A stretch of DNA of 64,000 bases from Oscheius dolichura (taxonomy: Eukaryota; Nematoda; Chromadorea; Rhabditida; Rhabditidae). The DNA lies in NCBI GenBank assembly GCA_932521035.1, contig OW051495.1, positions 11,346,001-11,410,000 of the forward strand, written 5' to 3'. Positions within the stretch are counted from its first letter, which is position 1; each line of letters begins with the position of its first letter. The notes under the pieces are model-generated. The model did no database searches. It was given only the letters and a program-made list of their open reading frames with translations, and was not told the origin of the DNA. Both the position numbers and the translations under genes were made by a program. Below, one piece after another: positions 11,791 through 21,960 of the stretch.

Positions 11791-12814
11791 TTACAATAGT
11801 ACCCAATCTTTGAGATCACATTTTCTATGCCGGTTTTCTTGAGGAATACTATTTACATTAAAAAAGTCACCAAAAATAAGGATATTTGGTGGGAATTTAC
11901 ATAGGGAACAAGCGTCGTATTCATACTCGTATTCGTTCCAGTTGGGGTCTCGGCTGTCCTTGCCGGTACACGCGTCACATTGGTAAGAACAATCGCAAAA
12001 AGGAAATTCTTCCCTCACTATTCGGGCGTTAAATACGGGCTCTTCATCATAGCGGTAACGTCCAGAACGGTAGTCGAATCTGTAATAATAAGAAGAGAAA
12101 GATGAAATCTCACTTTCTGCTGTTGTGTTTCCTTGGAACCAATTTGAATTCCATGGTTTGAAACTGAACGTGAATTGTTGGGACGGTGGCCTCATCATTC
12201 TTTCTAAAATCTCTTATTCATAAATAGGGCTTCTCCTTACTTTAAAGTTCTAACAATCTGTCCAATGTTTCCTTTGTTCATTCCACCTGGATAAGTTTTC
12301 CTCTCTCCTTTCCGATCGAGTACCGTCAGATTCTTTACATGCTCCCCGTAGCCATGGGTCCTATAGCAATTAAAACGAGCCAGAGAGGTTCCCGTAACTG
12401 GTATAGGAATTTGGAAGCCATCCTGTAACAGAAAAATTAAGAAAAAAAAGTAAGCAGCCTACCGCAAATGCGGGCAAATATGATTCCAACAGATCAGGCA
12501 ATTCCCATCGTTTATGCTTTTTTAGAGAATAATACCGAGCGCTAAGCTTTATTCCAGTCCAATCCAGCTCCACATGAGATATAATCTGAAGAATACTGGC
12601 GATTAATGGCCCGAAATATCATTCCTACCTGATCACAAACGGCTTCCTCCAATTTCTCGCCTTTCTTCAACCCGTCAATAAAGACAACCTTAGCAATGTG
12701 GTCATCCTCTAATGTAGTGTACCTCCAACGATGGATCTTATTCATCTGATCCCTTTTAGGATGAAATTCCCGGATCAATTCCTTATATTCCATTGGAATA
12801 GGATCTGAGGTCAT
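11791..12814 (-). CDS. Unrecognised Cys-containing protein
   Basis: At least three exons on the minus strand. Exon 1 begins with the ATG at 12814 and holds the block HIAKVVFIDGLKKGEKLEEA. The next exon (to about 12473) has ELDWTGIKLSARYYSLKKHK. The last exons contain a Gly/Lys-rich stretch, an aromatic-rich block (YYYRFDYRSGRYRYDEE) and a Cys cluster (CDCSYQCDACTGK, DACSLCKF), ending at a stop at 11791. The upstream exon end is uncertain: an acceptor at about 12830 suggests a 5' exon or trans-splice site. I do not recognise the family. The Cys pairs suggest a metal-binding or secreted disulphide domain, but this is inference. Confidence 0.55.
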
Positions 12815-12926
12815 CGTAGGAATAAATTACCCTAAAAGGAAATTATAAGGTTGAACGAGGAGAAACAATAAAAATTGAGGCAGGAAACTCGTTGAAAACT
12901 GATGAAAGTGTTCGCTTGACGCCCCT

Positions 12927-12936
12927 TATTTATATA
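12927..12936 (-). promoter_or_regulatory. TATA-like element
   Basis: Reads TATATAAATA on the minus strand about 115 bp upstream of the ATG at 12814, with a probable leader intron or trans-splice acceptor between. Position fits a core promoter. Confidence 0.35.
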
Positions 12937-13144
12937 GCGAACTGGTGCAAAAGATTACACCTCCAGTGCAATATTTCGCAAGCCACGCAGGATGACTACT
13001 CCTCCCCCTCTTAAAATTCCCTTTAAAAGTGAGAAAAGGTCGGCAAGAGGCAACTTCTGTCTCTGTCGTCTGTAGGGAGATGTTCTGTTACGATTCGCGG
13101 CCCAGAAATTGATTAATATTACTTTATTTTTTTTAAATGATCAT

Positions 13145-13894
13145 TTATCTTTGCAGGACAAAATTGCCCAGTGCCGGTAGAGCCATATATTTCTTCATTC
13201 TATAGTTGTCAAACTTTTGACAGCCAAATGTTCTACATAAAAACCGTCGATATTGAGAAACGTTGAAGAATATTAGAAAAGGATCGATTACTGTAAAAAT
13301 AGGCAAGATTAAAGAAGCAATTTTTGAATAAAGGGGCACGTTCAACCGTAAGATTATACAAATAATGCAAGCTGCAAACGGCAGGTAAAAGAGAAGAGTA
13401 GGGGAACTCTGAAAAACATTCTAAAAAACAGAAGTTCCTGCATGGAATTCATATTTCTAGTGAGTTTTAGGTGTAAATGTGCCACTTACATAAGATAGAA
13501 CGGCTATCTATGGTGATTCACCAATTTTATGCTTAAATGTTTCATAAAATGACTCTCCAAATTCGATATCCATTTCCTCATTGGGCAATAGGTAAAGAAA
13601 GGCGGTCCCCGTAATTGTCGCGGAAGATATCACAGTAAAAATGATTATGAGAGATAACATTTTTATACATGAATTTTATTCCTTCAACCCTAGAATCTCT
13701 TTATTCTCCCAAAAGTGAAAAAAAACGAACTTGCAAATGATCAGGTATCGAAGTACGTAGGAAAAAGAAAGAATGGCCAGCTGAATGGCTGTGAAAGAGC
13801 AGAACAAAGCACAGATAATTGAACCAGTTAATTGGTTAAGCCAATTTTGAAGACCAGAGCCATAGAGGAGCCAATCTTTGTCGTTTATCAGCAT
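13145..13894 (-). pseudogene. Nematode 7TM chemoreceptor fragment (str/srd-like), probably truncated
   Basis: Only the second half of a serpentine receptor is visible. The exon from 13894 carries LTGSIICALFC and FSYVLRYLIIC, typical of TM3/ICL2. The next segments have MLSLIIIFTVISSATITG (TM5), TLLFYLPFAACIICI (TM6), and the end block VIDPFLIFFNVSQYRRFL (TM7 and tail). A frame for TM1-2 is not found in the 900 bp upstream, where a MITE lies instead. An in-frame stop follows the TM5 exon unless it is spliced, so it may be a dead or 5'-truncated copy. Confidence 0.6.
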
Positions 13895-14141
13895 TATCTA
13901 GAAAGCCGCTAGTTCTAAAGAATTCAGATCTCTATAAGAAGTTCGGTTAAATTGCCCTATTAGAAAATTTTAATAACAAGGTACAGCGATCTTTGCGAAG
14001 TCTTTGATCTTCAAATCAGAAATACATTTCGAGAAAGCTTTCAGGCTCTCATTTATCTGTATACTGTAAATTAAATAGAAAAGAGGGCGTCCTCCGGAGA
14101 AGAATGAGTGCGAAATTCTGTCTTGCAGTTGTGCATTGTCC
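13895..14141. other. Intergenic
   Basis: No gene seen. It separates the 7TM fragment from the MITE. Confidence 0.3.
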
Positions 14142-14527
14142 TATAGGGTTGTTACATAAGTTCGTGCCGCGACTTTGAACTCATGCCTACAGCACATAGG
14201 TAGAGTTAGCTTATTCAAATGTTAAATTGATGTTTTGTAGCGGACCATCTGCTGTGCAAGTCAATATTAGGAGAAGTCAAAAGTGTTGGGGAAAGCCTTA
14301 CAAGAGCTCAGAAAAAGGCGTGGATCGAGGTGTGGTGCCCAATCGGCGTCGCGTCTTTGGACAGGGCTAGTGCGCCAAGGAAAGAAGTTACACAACTTGT
14401 GCATATATCATTTTGAAGAAAAAAGAAAGGGCTACAATATACTTGCACCATATAATACTTATGAATAAGTGTGCACCAGAGTCCGGGCGTTTACAACCGC
14501 GGCACGGACTTATGTAACAACCCAATA
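14142..14527. mobile_element. Non-autonomous mariner-type MITE
   Basis: About 386 bp bounded by inverted repeats of some 25-30 bp. The left end reads TATAGGGTTGTTACATAAGT and the right end, on the minus strand, TATTGGGTTGTTACATAAGT; both continue CGTGCCGCG with one or two mismatches. The TA at each end fits the TA target duplication of Tc1/mariner elements. The interior has no transposase frame, only a stretch around 14236-14400 that may be a remnant. Confidence 0.75.
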
Positions 14528-14814
14528 CATTGTACCAGACAACAGAAAAACAAGGACAACAAAAACAAAACAACAAACTTCACAGTACAGTGCACTTTGT
14601 TCCATACTCACGTGTTATTCTCGCTGCCATTTCACTTTCTCCTCGCTATCAGTTGGTTCCTTTAAATTGGTTGTTCAGTAGACAACCCTGTCCATCCCCT
14701 ATCCGCAAATTTTGTTTTTTAAAATTAGTTTTACTGTAGTTTACCCAAATTTAAACACAATATTTGCAATTCTTTCTCTCCCGCAGAAGTATTCGTCCCT
14801 ACTTTTATTTCCAG
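14528..14814. other. Upstream region of the acyl-CoA oxidase
   Basis: No gene. It ends in a polypyrimidine/AG run (acttttatttccag) directly abutting the oxidase ATG, the layout of a trans-splice acceptor. Confidence 0.4.
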
Positions 14815-17248
14815 ATGGATTTGAACAAACTTATTCAGCCTGAAGATAATCCAGATCTCACAGAAGAGCGTAAAAAAGCCACTTTTGATACGGATGCGCT
14901 GGCTGCAGTCATCAAAGGAAGTCAACAGGTTTACTGAAATAAATTTTACCTTTACAAACTTCTTACAGAGACTGGAAAGAAGCCGTTTCATAAAAAGGGA
15001 AATTGCTCGCCGTTCCCAATTTCATGATCCTTGTCCAATTGGTCACTTGTCCCGTGAGGAAAAATTTGAAAATGCTACAAGAAAGACCGTCCATCTGTTT
15101 CAACAAATGACAGATGTCATCGATCCTACGGATATCTTTGAAATGAGCACAATGTCCAAGTAAGTTCTAGAATATTTACGATACAAATCTGCAAAACCTT
15201 CAGTGAAGTGTTTGGATATGAAGGAATGCCATTAGGCGTCCATTGGATAATGTTCATCCCAGTGCTGCAGAACCACTGCGATGAGGAGCAGACAGAATGG
15301 TGGCTGTATAAAGCAATGACAGGAGAAATATTGGGCACCTATGCCCAGACAGAAATGGGACATGGTGAGCACTTTTCTGGGTGGAACTCTGAATCAGTCC
15401 CAACATCCACCTTCCCTGATCCCTTTTCCTTCTTTTACCAATAATCTTTTCTAGGCACAAATCTTACGAAAGTTGAAACAACTGCTACTTATGACAGAAA
15501 GACGGAGCAGTTTGTAATTCACAGCCCTACCGTGACTTCAATGAAATGGTGGCCGGGTGGTCTTGGCAATACAGCGAACCATGTCGCCTTGGTAGCTCAG
15601 CTGATCGTTGACGGCAAAAGTTATGGAAATCATCTCTTTATGGTTCAAGTGAGAGATATGGACACACACAAACCTCTGCCAGGTTTATTTTCTTAAATTT
15701 AATGTAGCTACAAATTAAAGGGATAAAAGTAGGAGATATTGGCAGCAAAATGGGAGTAAAAGCTGTGGATAATGGATATTTAGCCTTTGACCATTACAGA
15801 ATTCCGAGGAGAAACATGTTCATGAACTATTCGAAAGCAATAGCCCGTTTTTGGTATTAAATGACCATTTAGGTGGATAAAGATGGCACCTATCACCCTC
15901 CATTGCATGCAAAAACAACCTATTCCACGATGATTTTCACTCGGGCAGAAATAGTTTCCTGGCAAGCTACAAACCTCATGATTGGTGCTACGATAGCCGC
16001 GAGATATTCATGTGTTCGGCGACAAGGAGAAATTATCCCGGGGTTTGTTTCTTCACGAATGTGCGAGCAACTTTTTCTGACTTCCAGGGATGGCGAAGTA
16101 AAACTTCTTGACTACCAAACCCAGCAAAATCGAATTTTCCCGGCGATTGCCAAAAGTTTCGCTTTCCATTTGGCTGCAGAAGAAATTCGTAAAATTGCAG
16201 CTGATACATTAGCTAAAATGAAGAAAGGAAATGTTAGTTCAGAAAGATTAAAACACGAAAAAGTGACACTTTCAGACTGAAATTTTAGCAGATACTCATG
16301 CGATGAGCTGTTGCCTGAAAGCGTTTACCAGTTTTGAAACAAGTAAAGCCATTGAGCAATGCCGAATGGCCTGTGGAGGTCACGGTTACTCCGAAGCGTC
16401 CGGCCTGCCTACCCTTTATGCCTGTTCCGTTGGGGCCTGTACTTATGAGGGTGACAATTTGGTCATGCTGCTTCAGACAGCCAAGTGAGCTGATTTTTTG
16501 TTCACTTATCGCAATGTTCAGATACCTGATGAAAGCTGCTCAAGCTGCGAAAGAAGGAAAAGAGCTGGGGCCGTCAGTAGAATTCCTTCGACAAAAAGAC
16601 CGCAAACAATCTTTAATTGATCGAGTTCCAACTGGAGATTACTCTCATTACCTAGAAGATTTTGAACACGTGGCTAGAAAACAGATTCTCTACGCATATG
16701 AGAGATTGGAGGAAATTAAAGGCAAAGGAATCAATTCCGACGTGGCATGGACACAAAATGGCATAGAAGTGAACAAGGTAAGAAGGAGAAGGAGATCACT
16801 GTTGAAAACAATTTTCCAGGCATCGCGGACCTATGCTCGACTGATAGTTGCCCGGCTATTCTTCCGCAGTGTTCAAAGCATCACCAACCAGCAGATCAAA
16901 GAAATTGTGGAGAACTTATTCCATCTCCATCTAAATTTGGACCTTCTGGTCGAGGCAAAATATCTCCTTGAGGACGGATACATGTCCCCCAGTCAGCTGC
17001 ACTTCATCAAAGAAGACCTCTACCGGCTCTATGCAAAAATCCGCCCCAATGCCATTTCTATTGTCGACTCGTTTGATTGCAGTGACCAGGAGTTGAGATC
17101 CGTCCTCGGCAGGCGAGATGGTCACGTCTATGAGAATTTATACAAATGGGCACAGCATTCGCCCCTGAATCAGCATCCCGATGGCGTTAGTCCCGTTTTT
17201 GAGAAATATCTTAAACCATTGATGCGAGGAGAGCAAAGTAAATTGTAA
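14815..17248 (+). CDS. Peroxisomal acyl-CoA oxidase (ACOX)
   Basis: Flavoprotein catalysing the first step of peroxisomal beta-oxidation: acyl-CoA to trans-2-enoyl-CoA with H2O2. In nematodes such enzymes also shorten ascaroside pheromone side chains. The ATG lies immediately after a splice acceptor. Landmarks in order: EEWW-type block [10 protein letters not shown], the flavin loop [13 protein letters not shown] (split by an intron), [46 protein letters not shown] and [18 protein letters not shown], whose Glu is the catalytic base. The C-terminus is SKL, a perfect type 1 peroxisomal signal. Length is about 650-670 residues, normal for the family. One intron (about 15833-15868, 36 bp) appears to be GC-AG, and a 45 bp intron near 16232-16276 removes an in-frame stop. 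AATAAA follows the stop. Confidence 0.92.
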
Positions 17249-17464
17249 CATAACATAATAAAGAGTCTCTTCTTCGTTTTTGCCAATTAGCAGCAACAGG
17301 GGCAGAGAGCGTAGTATTTGATTAAAAGAGACTACGGAACAGAGGTGAAATCTTTGGTTGATAACAATCTTGGGGTCGATATACAACGCGTGTACCTATT
17401 TTACTTTTTCTAATTTCTACAGAAGAGAGCCCAACTTCTGCTTTGCTTATTCTCCTCATTCCAG

Positions 17465-17593
17465 ATGGTCTACAAATCTCGATTTGAACCAGTGCCTGTG
17501 GAAACGGCATTAATGCACGAGAAGCTGCTTTCTGCTTTTCAAAAACATGCTGAACAGCATCCTACACGTTATGGGAGGCAGGAAAACCCTTAG
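17465..17593 (+). pseudogene. First exon of an acyl-CoA synthetase (truncated)
   Basis: ATG preceded directly by a splice acceptor (cattccag). The 42-residue frame opens MVYKSRFEPVPVETALMHEK and continues LLSAFQKHAEQHP, the typical N-terminus of nematode AMP-binding acyl-CoA synthetases (acs genes). No following exon with the AMP-binding YTSGTTG-type motif appears before the unrelated Ig gene, so it is cut after exon 1. Its place 216 bp behind the acyl-CoA oxidase stop looks like the downstream gene of an operon. Confidence 0.55.
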
Positions 17594-18127
17594 AATTTTG
17601 TTAAATCCAACTTCTACCGATAGTTTCTTTAAAATAAAGCTCTTACATTTGAGATTTAAAGAAAGAATAAAATGAGGAAGTACCTTTTTAACGGGGTGAA
17701 AATCCCGTTAGAGAGAGGAAAGAGAGCAGCAGAAGCGGGATGAGTGTGAGTGCGTGGGACCGATTAGTTCAGCCATTGAAGTAGCACTCTTTCTGCGAAT
17801 ATTTCTGTTTATGATAGGTCAAGGAGATGGAAGGAGTAAATGTTTCCGCTGAGGAAGCCTAATTTGACGGAGAGGACATTTGTTTCTTATTATGGCTAGA
17901 CAACAATGTGAACAATATCAACGCAGGAAAATCGGAAAGCGATTCATACGGTAATTTTTTGTCTTCTTTCGGATGGTACCTCTCGGGAAGTCATACCCAA
18001 CTTAAAATATTCCCTTATCAGACCCGCAGGTTTAGGAGAACGTTGTACAACTTGGAGAAAATCTGGGGGCGACAGAAGCGGAAGCTATCCAAAATTTCAC
18101 TTTTCTGAGCACCATCCCTAGATTTTA
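17594..18127. other. Mostly non-coding, possible 5' exon of the Ig gene
   Basis: A hairpin (taacggg..cccgtta) sits near 17690-17712. Open stretches around 17895-18110 could encode an N-terminal exon of the Ig-domain gene, but no signal peptide can be built with confidence. Confidence 0.3.
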
Positions 18128-19216
18128 GTTGTACAATGTTACGATTACGGGTGTGGCGATTTCACCTGTCCAGCTCGTAGCTCAACTTTCAATGTCGTTT
18201 TCTCCTCATTCTGACATTTTCTATGAAAGATAAGTTAGTCTATGATCAGTGAATTGTCGACAGAAAATATTCTGAAAAGGAAGCCTCGAATTCCCGTTAA
18301 GCCAAAACTGATAAAACACAGTTTTGACAGATTTTCTAGGCAGGCATTGCTAAGTCCTATTGAGAAAACGATACATTTAACAAATTACACCATTCTTGGC
18401 CAAAAATACTACAATTCAGGAGCCAGAGTTGATTTCATCTGTAAAATAGAATCAGTTCCAGTAACGAACGACATTAAACTCTCTTCTAGGTTGAATTTCT
18501 CTCATACTTTATCTAAAAAGTCATGTTTAGGCAACCTCTAGGCCATTGGAAGCAAATTTCACCCGAAGATCTAGGATTAACAAATGGAACTTATGAAACG
18601 CTTGTAAAATGGGATACAATTGTAAAACAAAGTCAAGAAGTCCTGTGTACTGCTCGGAGAGGAAATGCATTCAGTGACGCAACTCTGCACATTGGAGTAG
18701 CCGATGGAAAACCGACTGCAGTCTCCAAGCTCGTCCGCAGTCCCGCAGCGCTTACCGGAGAAAATGAAAGAGAGATTTATGAAGGAGACAATTTGGAGCT
18801 GAGCTGTGTCCATCCAATAAACGATGACTGGCATGTGGTTTGGACTCATAAGGAAGAAGAAATACCTCTTGAGAAAATGGACATTAGTTCCGAAGGAGTG
18901 ACCCGCATCTTAAAAATATCCTTGAAGTGTGTTTATTTTCTTGTAATGTCAAAAGAATTTCAGGAATGTTTCTGCTACAGATTCCGAAGTTTACACCTGC
19001 GTTTTGATAAGCAGTAAAGAGAAGAGCCCTTTAGTTCTGCCAGTTCCTTTCAGTGTAAGGTATCTCTAGCGCCTTAAAACATTAAGCATTAAAGGTTCGC
19101 AAACCACAGAAACCGATTCTTCTCTCACGCGTCGAAACCAATGTGGAGCTGCAATACGGACAGCCTGTCAATTTGAGTTGTCCCTTGTCTGGGGTACCAA
19201 AACCAAGAATTGAATG
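18128..19216 (+). pseudogene. Ig-domain receptor fragment, 3' end missing
   Basis: Exons encode an extracellular Ig-type array: LYNVTITGVAISPVQLVAQL, then GARVDFICKIESVP with a partner Cys further on (EVLCTARRG), then YEGDNLELSCVHPIND with DSEVYTCVLIS, then YGQPVNLSCPLSGVPKPRIEW. The last three are good Ig-domain Cys/Trp/DxxxYxC patterns. The final exon stops within the Trp codon at a GTAATC donor (19217) but no next exon follows; instead a phosphatase pseudogene on the other strand begins. No transmembrane segment or kinase domain is seen. A stop after the FSPHSDIFYE exon near 18235 is not cleanly spliced out, a second sign of decay. Resembles the ectodomain of VEGFR/FGFR-like or cell-adhesion proteins; subfamily unknown. 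Confidence 0.6.
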
Positions 19217-19720
19217 GTAATCGTTGTAGTTGGATAGTTGAAGAACGGCTGGCAGTAATCAGCAGAGTAATGGAGGAAGGCATCATGGACGCAGCGGGCA
19301 TGCTTCAGTGCGAGAAGGTTCTGGCCCTGGCACGGCACATCCTGCTATCGGTTCTTGCTGGTCTCGTGATTGGTTCGGAAGGAGTCCATCATCATCTCGG
19401 GCAGGGTGTATTTGGCCAGGCCGCGGTACTCCTCCTGGAGGACGACGACACCCATATCCAGTGTGCGGTGAACCCATTCGGCGACTTCCTTACTGGGTTT
19501 CCACCTGAAAATTGAATTAGAGAAATAGACAGCACGTACCGCAGGCTTGTCAGCCTCCTTCTTGGCCGTCTCGGCCGACGGTTTGGCCTCCTTCTTCTTT
19601 GCCACTCCAGGCGACTGAAAATATCCAGTTGCTGGCGAAAGTTGGCGTCCTTCGTACCAAAAAGCGAGTAGAGGTCCTCCATGTAGACGGCCTTCCGGGG
19701 AGAGAGCAGCGAACCGAATG
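19217..19720 (-). pseudogene. Protein tyrosine phosphatase fragment, broken
   Basis: Reads as the N-terminal part of a nematode PTP: a Lys/Glu/Ala-rich lead (AKPSAETAKKEADKPA), then SKEVAEWVHRTLDMG, EYRGLAKYTLPEMMMDSFRT, ending KNR followed by a stop where the family has Tyr, and then QDVPCQGQNLLALKHA in the same frame. That corresponds to the conserved KNRYxDVPCxD..RV motif, with Tyr changed to TAG near 19340. The lead exon and next exon join in the wrong phase. No HCSAG catalytic loop is present. It lies back-to-back with the truncated Ig gene. Confidence 0.65.
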
Positions 19721-19729
19721 ACTGCCAAA

Positions 19730-20425
19730 TGGCTGGAAAGCGACGTGGTGATGGTTTTGACCGCGTTCTGACAGTCTTAATCCTTGTTTTTTCCCTGTTA
19801 AACCGTCTGATTTCTGTTTTCCGACCAGTTTTTTTCCAGAAATAAAGGCCACTTCCGCTTCAATCACCCCATTGGTAGGTTGCCCCTTTTCAATTATTTT
19901 TACTAAAAATAATAATAATAATGCAACTTTTGTTTGGCGCGCGGCGCCGCTATAACTGCGCTAGTAGAATTAGGGCGGCGCGCGTAGAGATTTTTCGTTT
20001 GGGAAGATTTTGGCTCATTCCATTCGTTAATTCATTCTGCGTCTAACTACGCTTACCCAAAATTTTGGGAGCGAAGGCGAGAGGAGGAAGCGTACCTCAA
20101 AAGCTTCCAAAGAAGCAAAATCATTTTTTGAGCTAGCGTGATGAGAGTAATTTCGTTCGACGGCGTCTGTCGCCGTCTCCTAGCTGAATGTTTTGTTTAG
20201 CCCTGGTGCGTTACAGTGAGGAGTCGACAGCACTTTACCAGATTTAAGCTATTTTCCCATAGACAGCCAGGTTCGGTCAGCCAATGGTAAGAATGTTTCG
20301 AATTTGTCAAAGCAGGTGGTTTTGACCAAATTTAACGGAATGGGGGATACTCTAACGCGGAGCCTCAGCCAACCCAAAAACGGCTGCCGGCCAACGCGCC
20401 CCTCTCAATAAAATTGGGCCCTTCT
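19730..20425. repeat. Left arm of a large inverted repeat
   Basis: The outer 100 bp (19730-19831) are about 98% identical to the reverse complement of 26255-26356. Further in, 20110-20425 matches the reverse complement of 25750-26075 at roughly 75%, including ctaacgcggagcctc and gacagcactttacca. Between those blocks the arms differ. Strongly GC-rich stretches (ggcgcgcggcgccgc) stand out from the local AT background. No coding frame. Confidence 0.8.
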
Positions 20426-20579
20426 TATCGCCGCTAATAAACAGAGGGCACGGATCCGGTATGTCTATCATTATCATAAAGCAGCAATTTTCTCCATTCG
20501 TAATATGCAACTAACTTTTAATTTCTACTAAAGACTACTCTTTTGAGAAAGATGAAATAATCTACTATAACTATTTTAG

Positions 20580-21396
20580 GATCCGGAGCTCCTTTCCATT
20601 GTCCTTAACCTCTCCGCCAAGCTGTTCGAGCTACAGCAGAGGAATGACGAACTTCAAGAACACAACAATCGTCTATTAGATGACAACAGGGATTTGGAGG
20701 AGCGGGAAGACCTTCTGCGTGATGCCGTAGCATCCAGAGAAGTTGCAGAAAATGTACGTTTTATTTCTAATGCTATTTTATTTCTAATAAAAAAAATATT
20801 CTTTTGAGAAAGTTGGCTGTTGGCAATTTATGATGACGATTTTAGGCTCAATTGGATCAAGTCTCGACCGAGCTCCGTGAAACAAAGAAACGAGTGGAAG
20901 AGGCGGAGCAGCAGTCAGCTATCTTGGCGACTAATCTTGCAGCAGCTAACCTGCCTCGATACGACGTATTCTCACTCGTATCATTGTTCGACCTCTTGGA
21001 ATTTCGCGTGAACCGCAGTAAGACGTCGGGCGTCTACTTGTAACCGCCACCGTGGTCTACGACAAGATTGAGGAAGTGTCGTTCAAAGTAAGCGGTGTTC
21101 GCCTAAGTGCTGCTGATGTCAAATGCTTGTATTCCACACAAATCCTCAAGGATCACTTGGCAAACCAAAACCATTACACGTCTTCTCTGGAGCTGACAAT
21201 AAGTGTGAAGTCCGGCCAATCCCAACCGCTCACGTCTTCATCGACGCAAGATGTGCGCATGGAGAAGATCAAACTCCGGAAAGACCATCCATCAAATCGT
21301 CAAAATGCATCATCTCTAAAGGAGAGATTATCTAGAAAACTTGAAGATACTGAACAGTCAATAAAAATACATAGCAAATGGAGACGTCTGAAATAA
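20580..21396 (+). pseudogene. Coiled-coil gene fragment with possible C2 domain start
   Basis: Exon one reads LLSIVLNLSAKLFELQQRND and continues as heptad-rich coiled coil to REVAEN with a GTACGT donor at 20754. The next exon, after ttttag, continues LDQVSTELRETKKRVEEAEQ. Downstream come FDLLEFRVNRSK and, in another frame, LVTATVVYDKIEEVSFKV, a beta-strand pattern like a C2 domain. Coiled coil followed by C2 recalls RPGRIP1/MKS5-type ciliary proteins, but this is a weak guess. No start exon, and the frame breaks near 21030, so it is probably a captured or duplicated gene piece. It lies inside the inverted-repeat arms. Confidence 0.4.
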
Positions 21397-21826
21397 AGGA
21401 TTCATACTAATATTAACTTCTCTTTATTGCAATTCAATTACCTTTTCAATCTTCACACACTCTAGAATATGTTTCGGGGGGTTGTTTTCACTTCTACATA
21501 CTCGGCCTAACTAACCGGTGGTCTTCCTGGACCTGACAGTCGGAGGAGCAACCTTTTACCTCTTATTTTATTGTGTTACTTGGGGTAGAAAATGCCGGGG
21601 ATTTTAGCAGCTATGCCCGTCTGGTGCTCCACATGGAATTCTCTGGCAGGAATTGCAATTTTGACGAAAAAGTGATGGTTCTGTCAGAAAATCGGCTTTT
21701 TCTCAACTAAATCGAAGTCAAATCTACAAAATTCTTGCGCCACTAAACTCAACTCGCCCGGACAGTTCGAATAAACTATAGAAACATGATGGCACAATGA
21801 AAAATAAAAAAAATAAAAAAATAAAT
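21397..21826. other. Non-coding, nothing recognised
   Basis: Between the coiled-coil fragment and the short direct repeats. No gene or repeat motif identified. Confidence 0.3.
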
Positions 21827-21960
21827 CCCACCCGCGTAAAAAACTCAGACTCTTCCGTAAACAACTCAGACTGTTCCAACAGAGGGGAAGCAGCCGCGGA
21901 GACGGGAGGAGCATCCATGGAAGAACCCACCCGCGTAAAAAACTCAAACTCTTCCGTAAA
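21827..21960. repeat. Pair of 35 bp direct repeats, 99 bp apart
   Basis: The 35 bp starting cccacccgcgtaaaaaactc occur at 21827-21861 and 21926-21960 with one mismatch. A partial third copy of the actcagactcttccgtaaa part lies between them. The second copy abuts the 3' truncation point of the reverse transcriptase. Confidence 0.8.
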
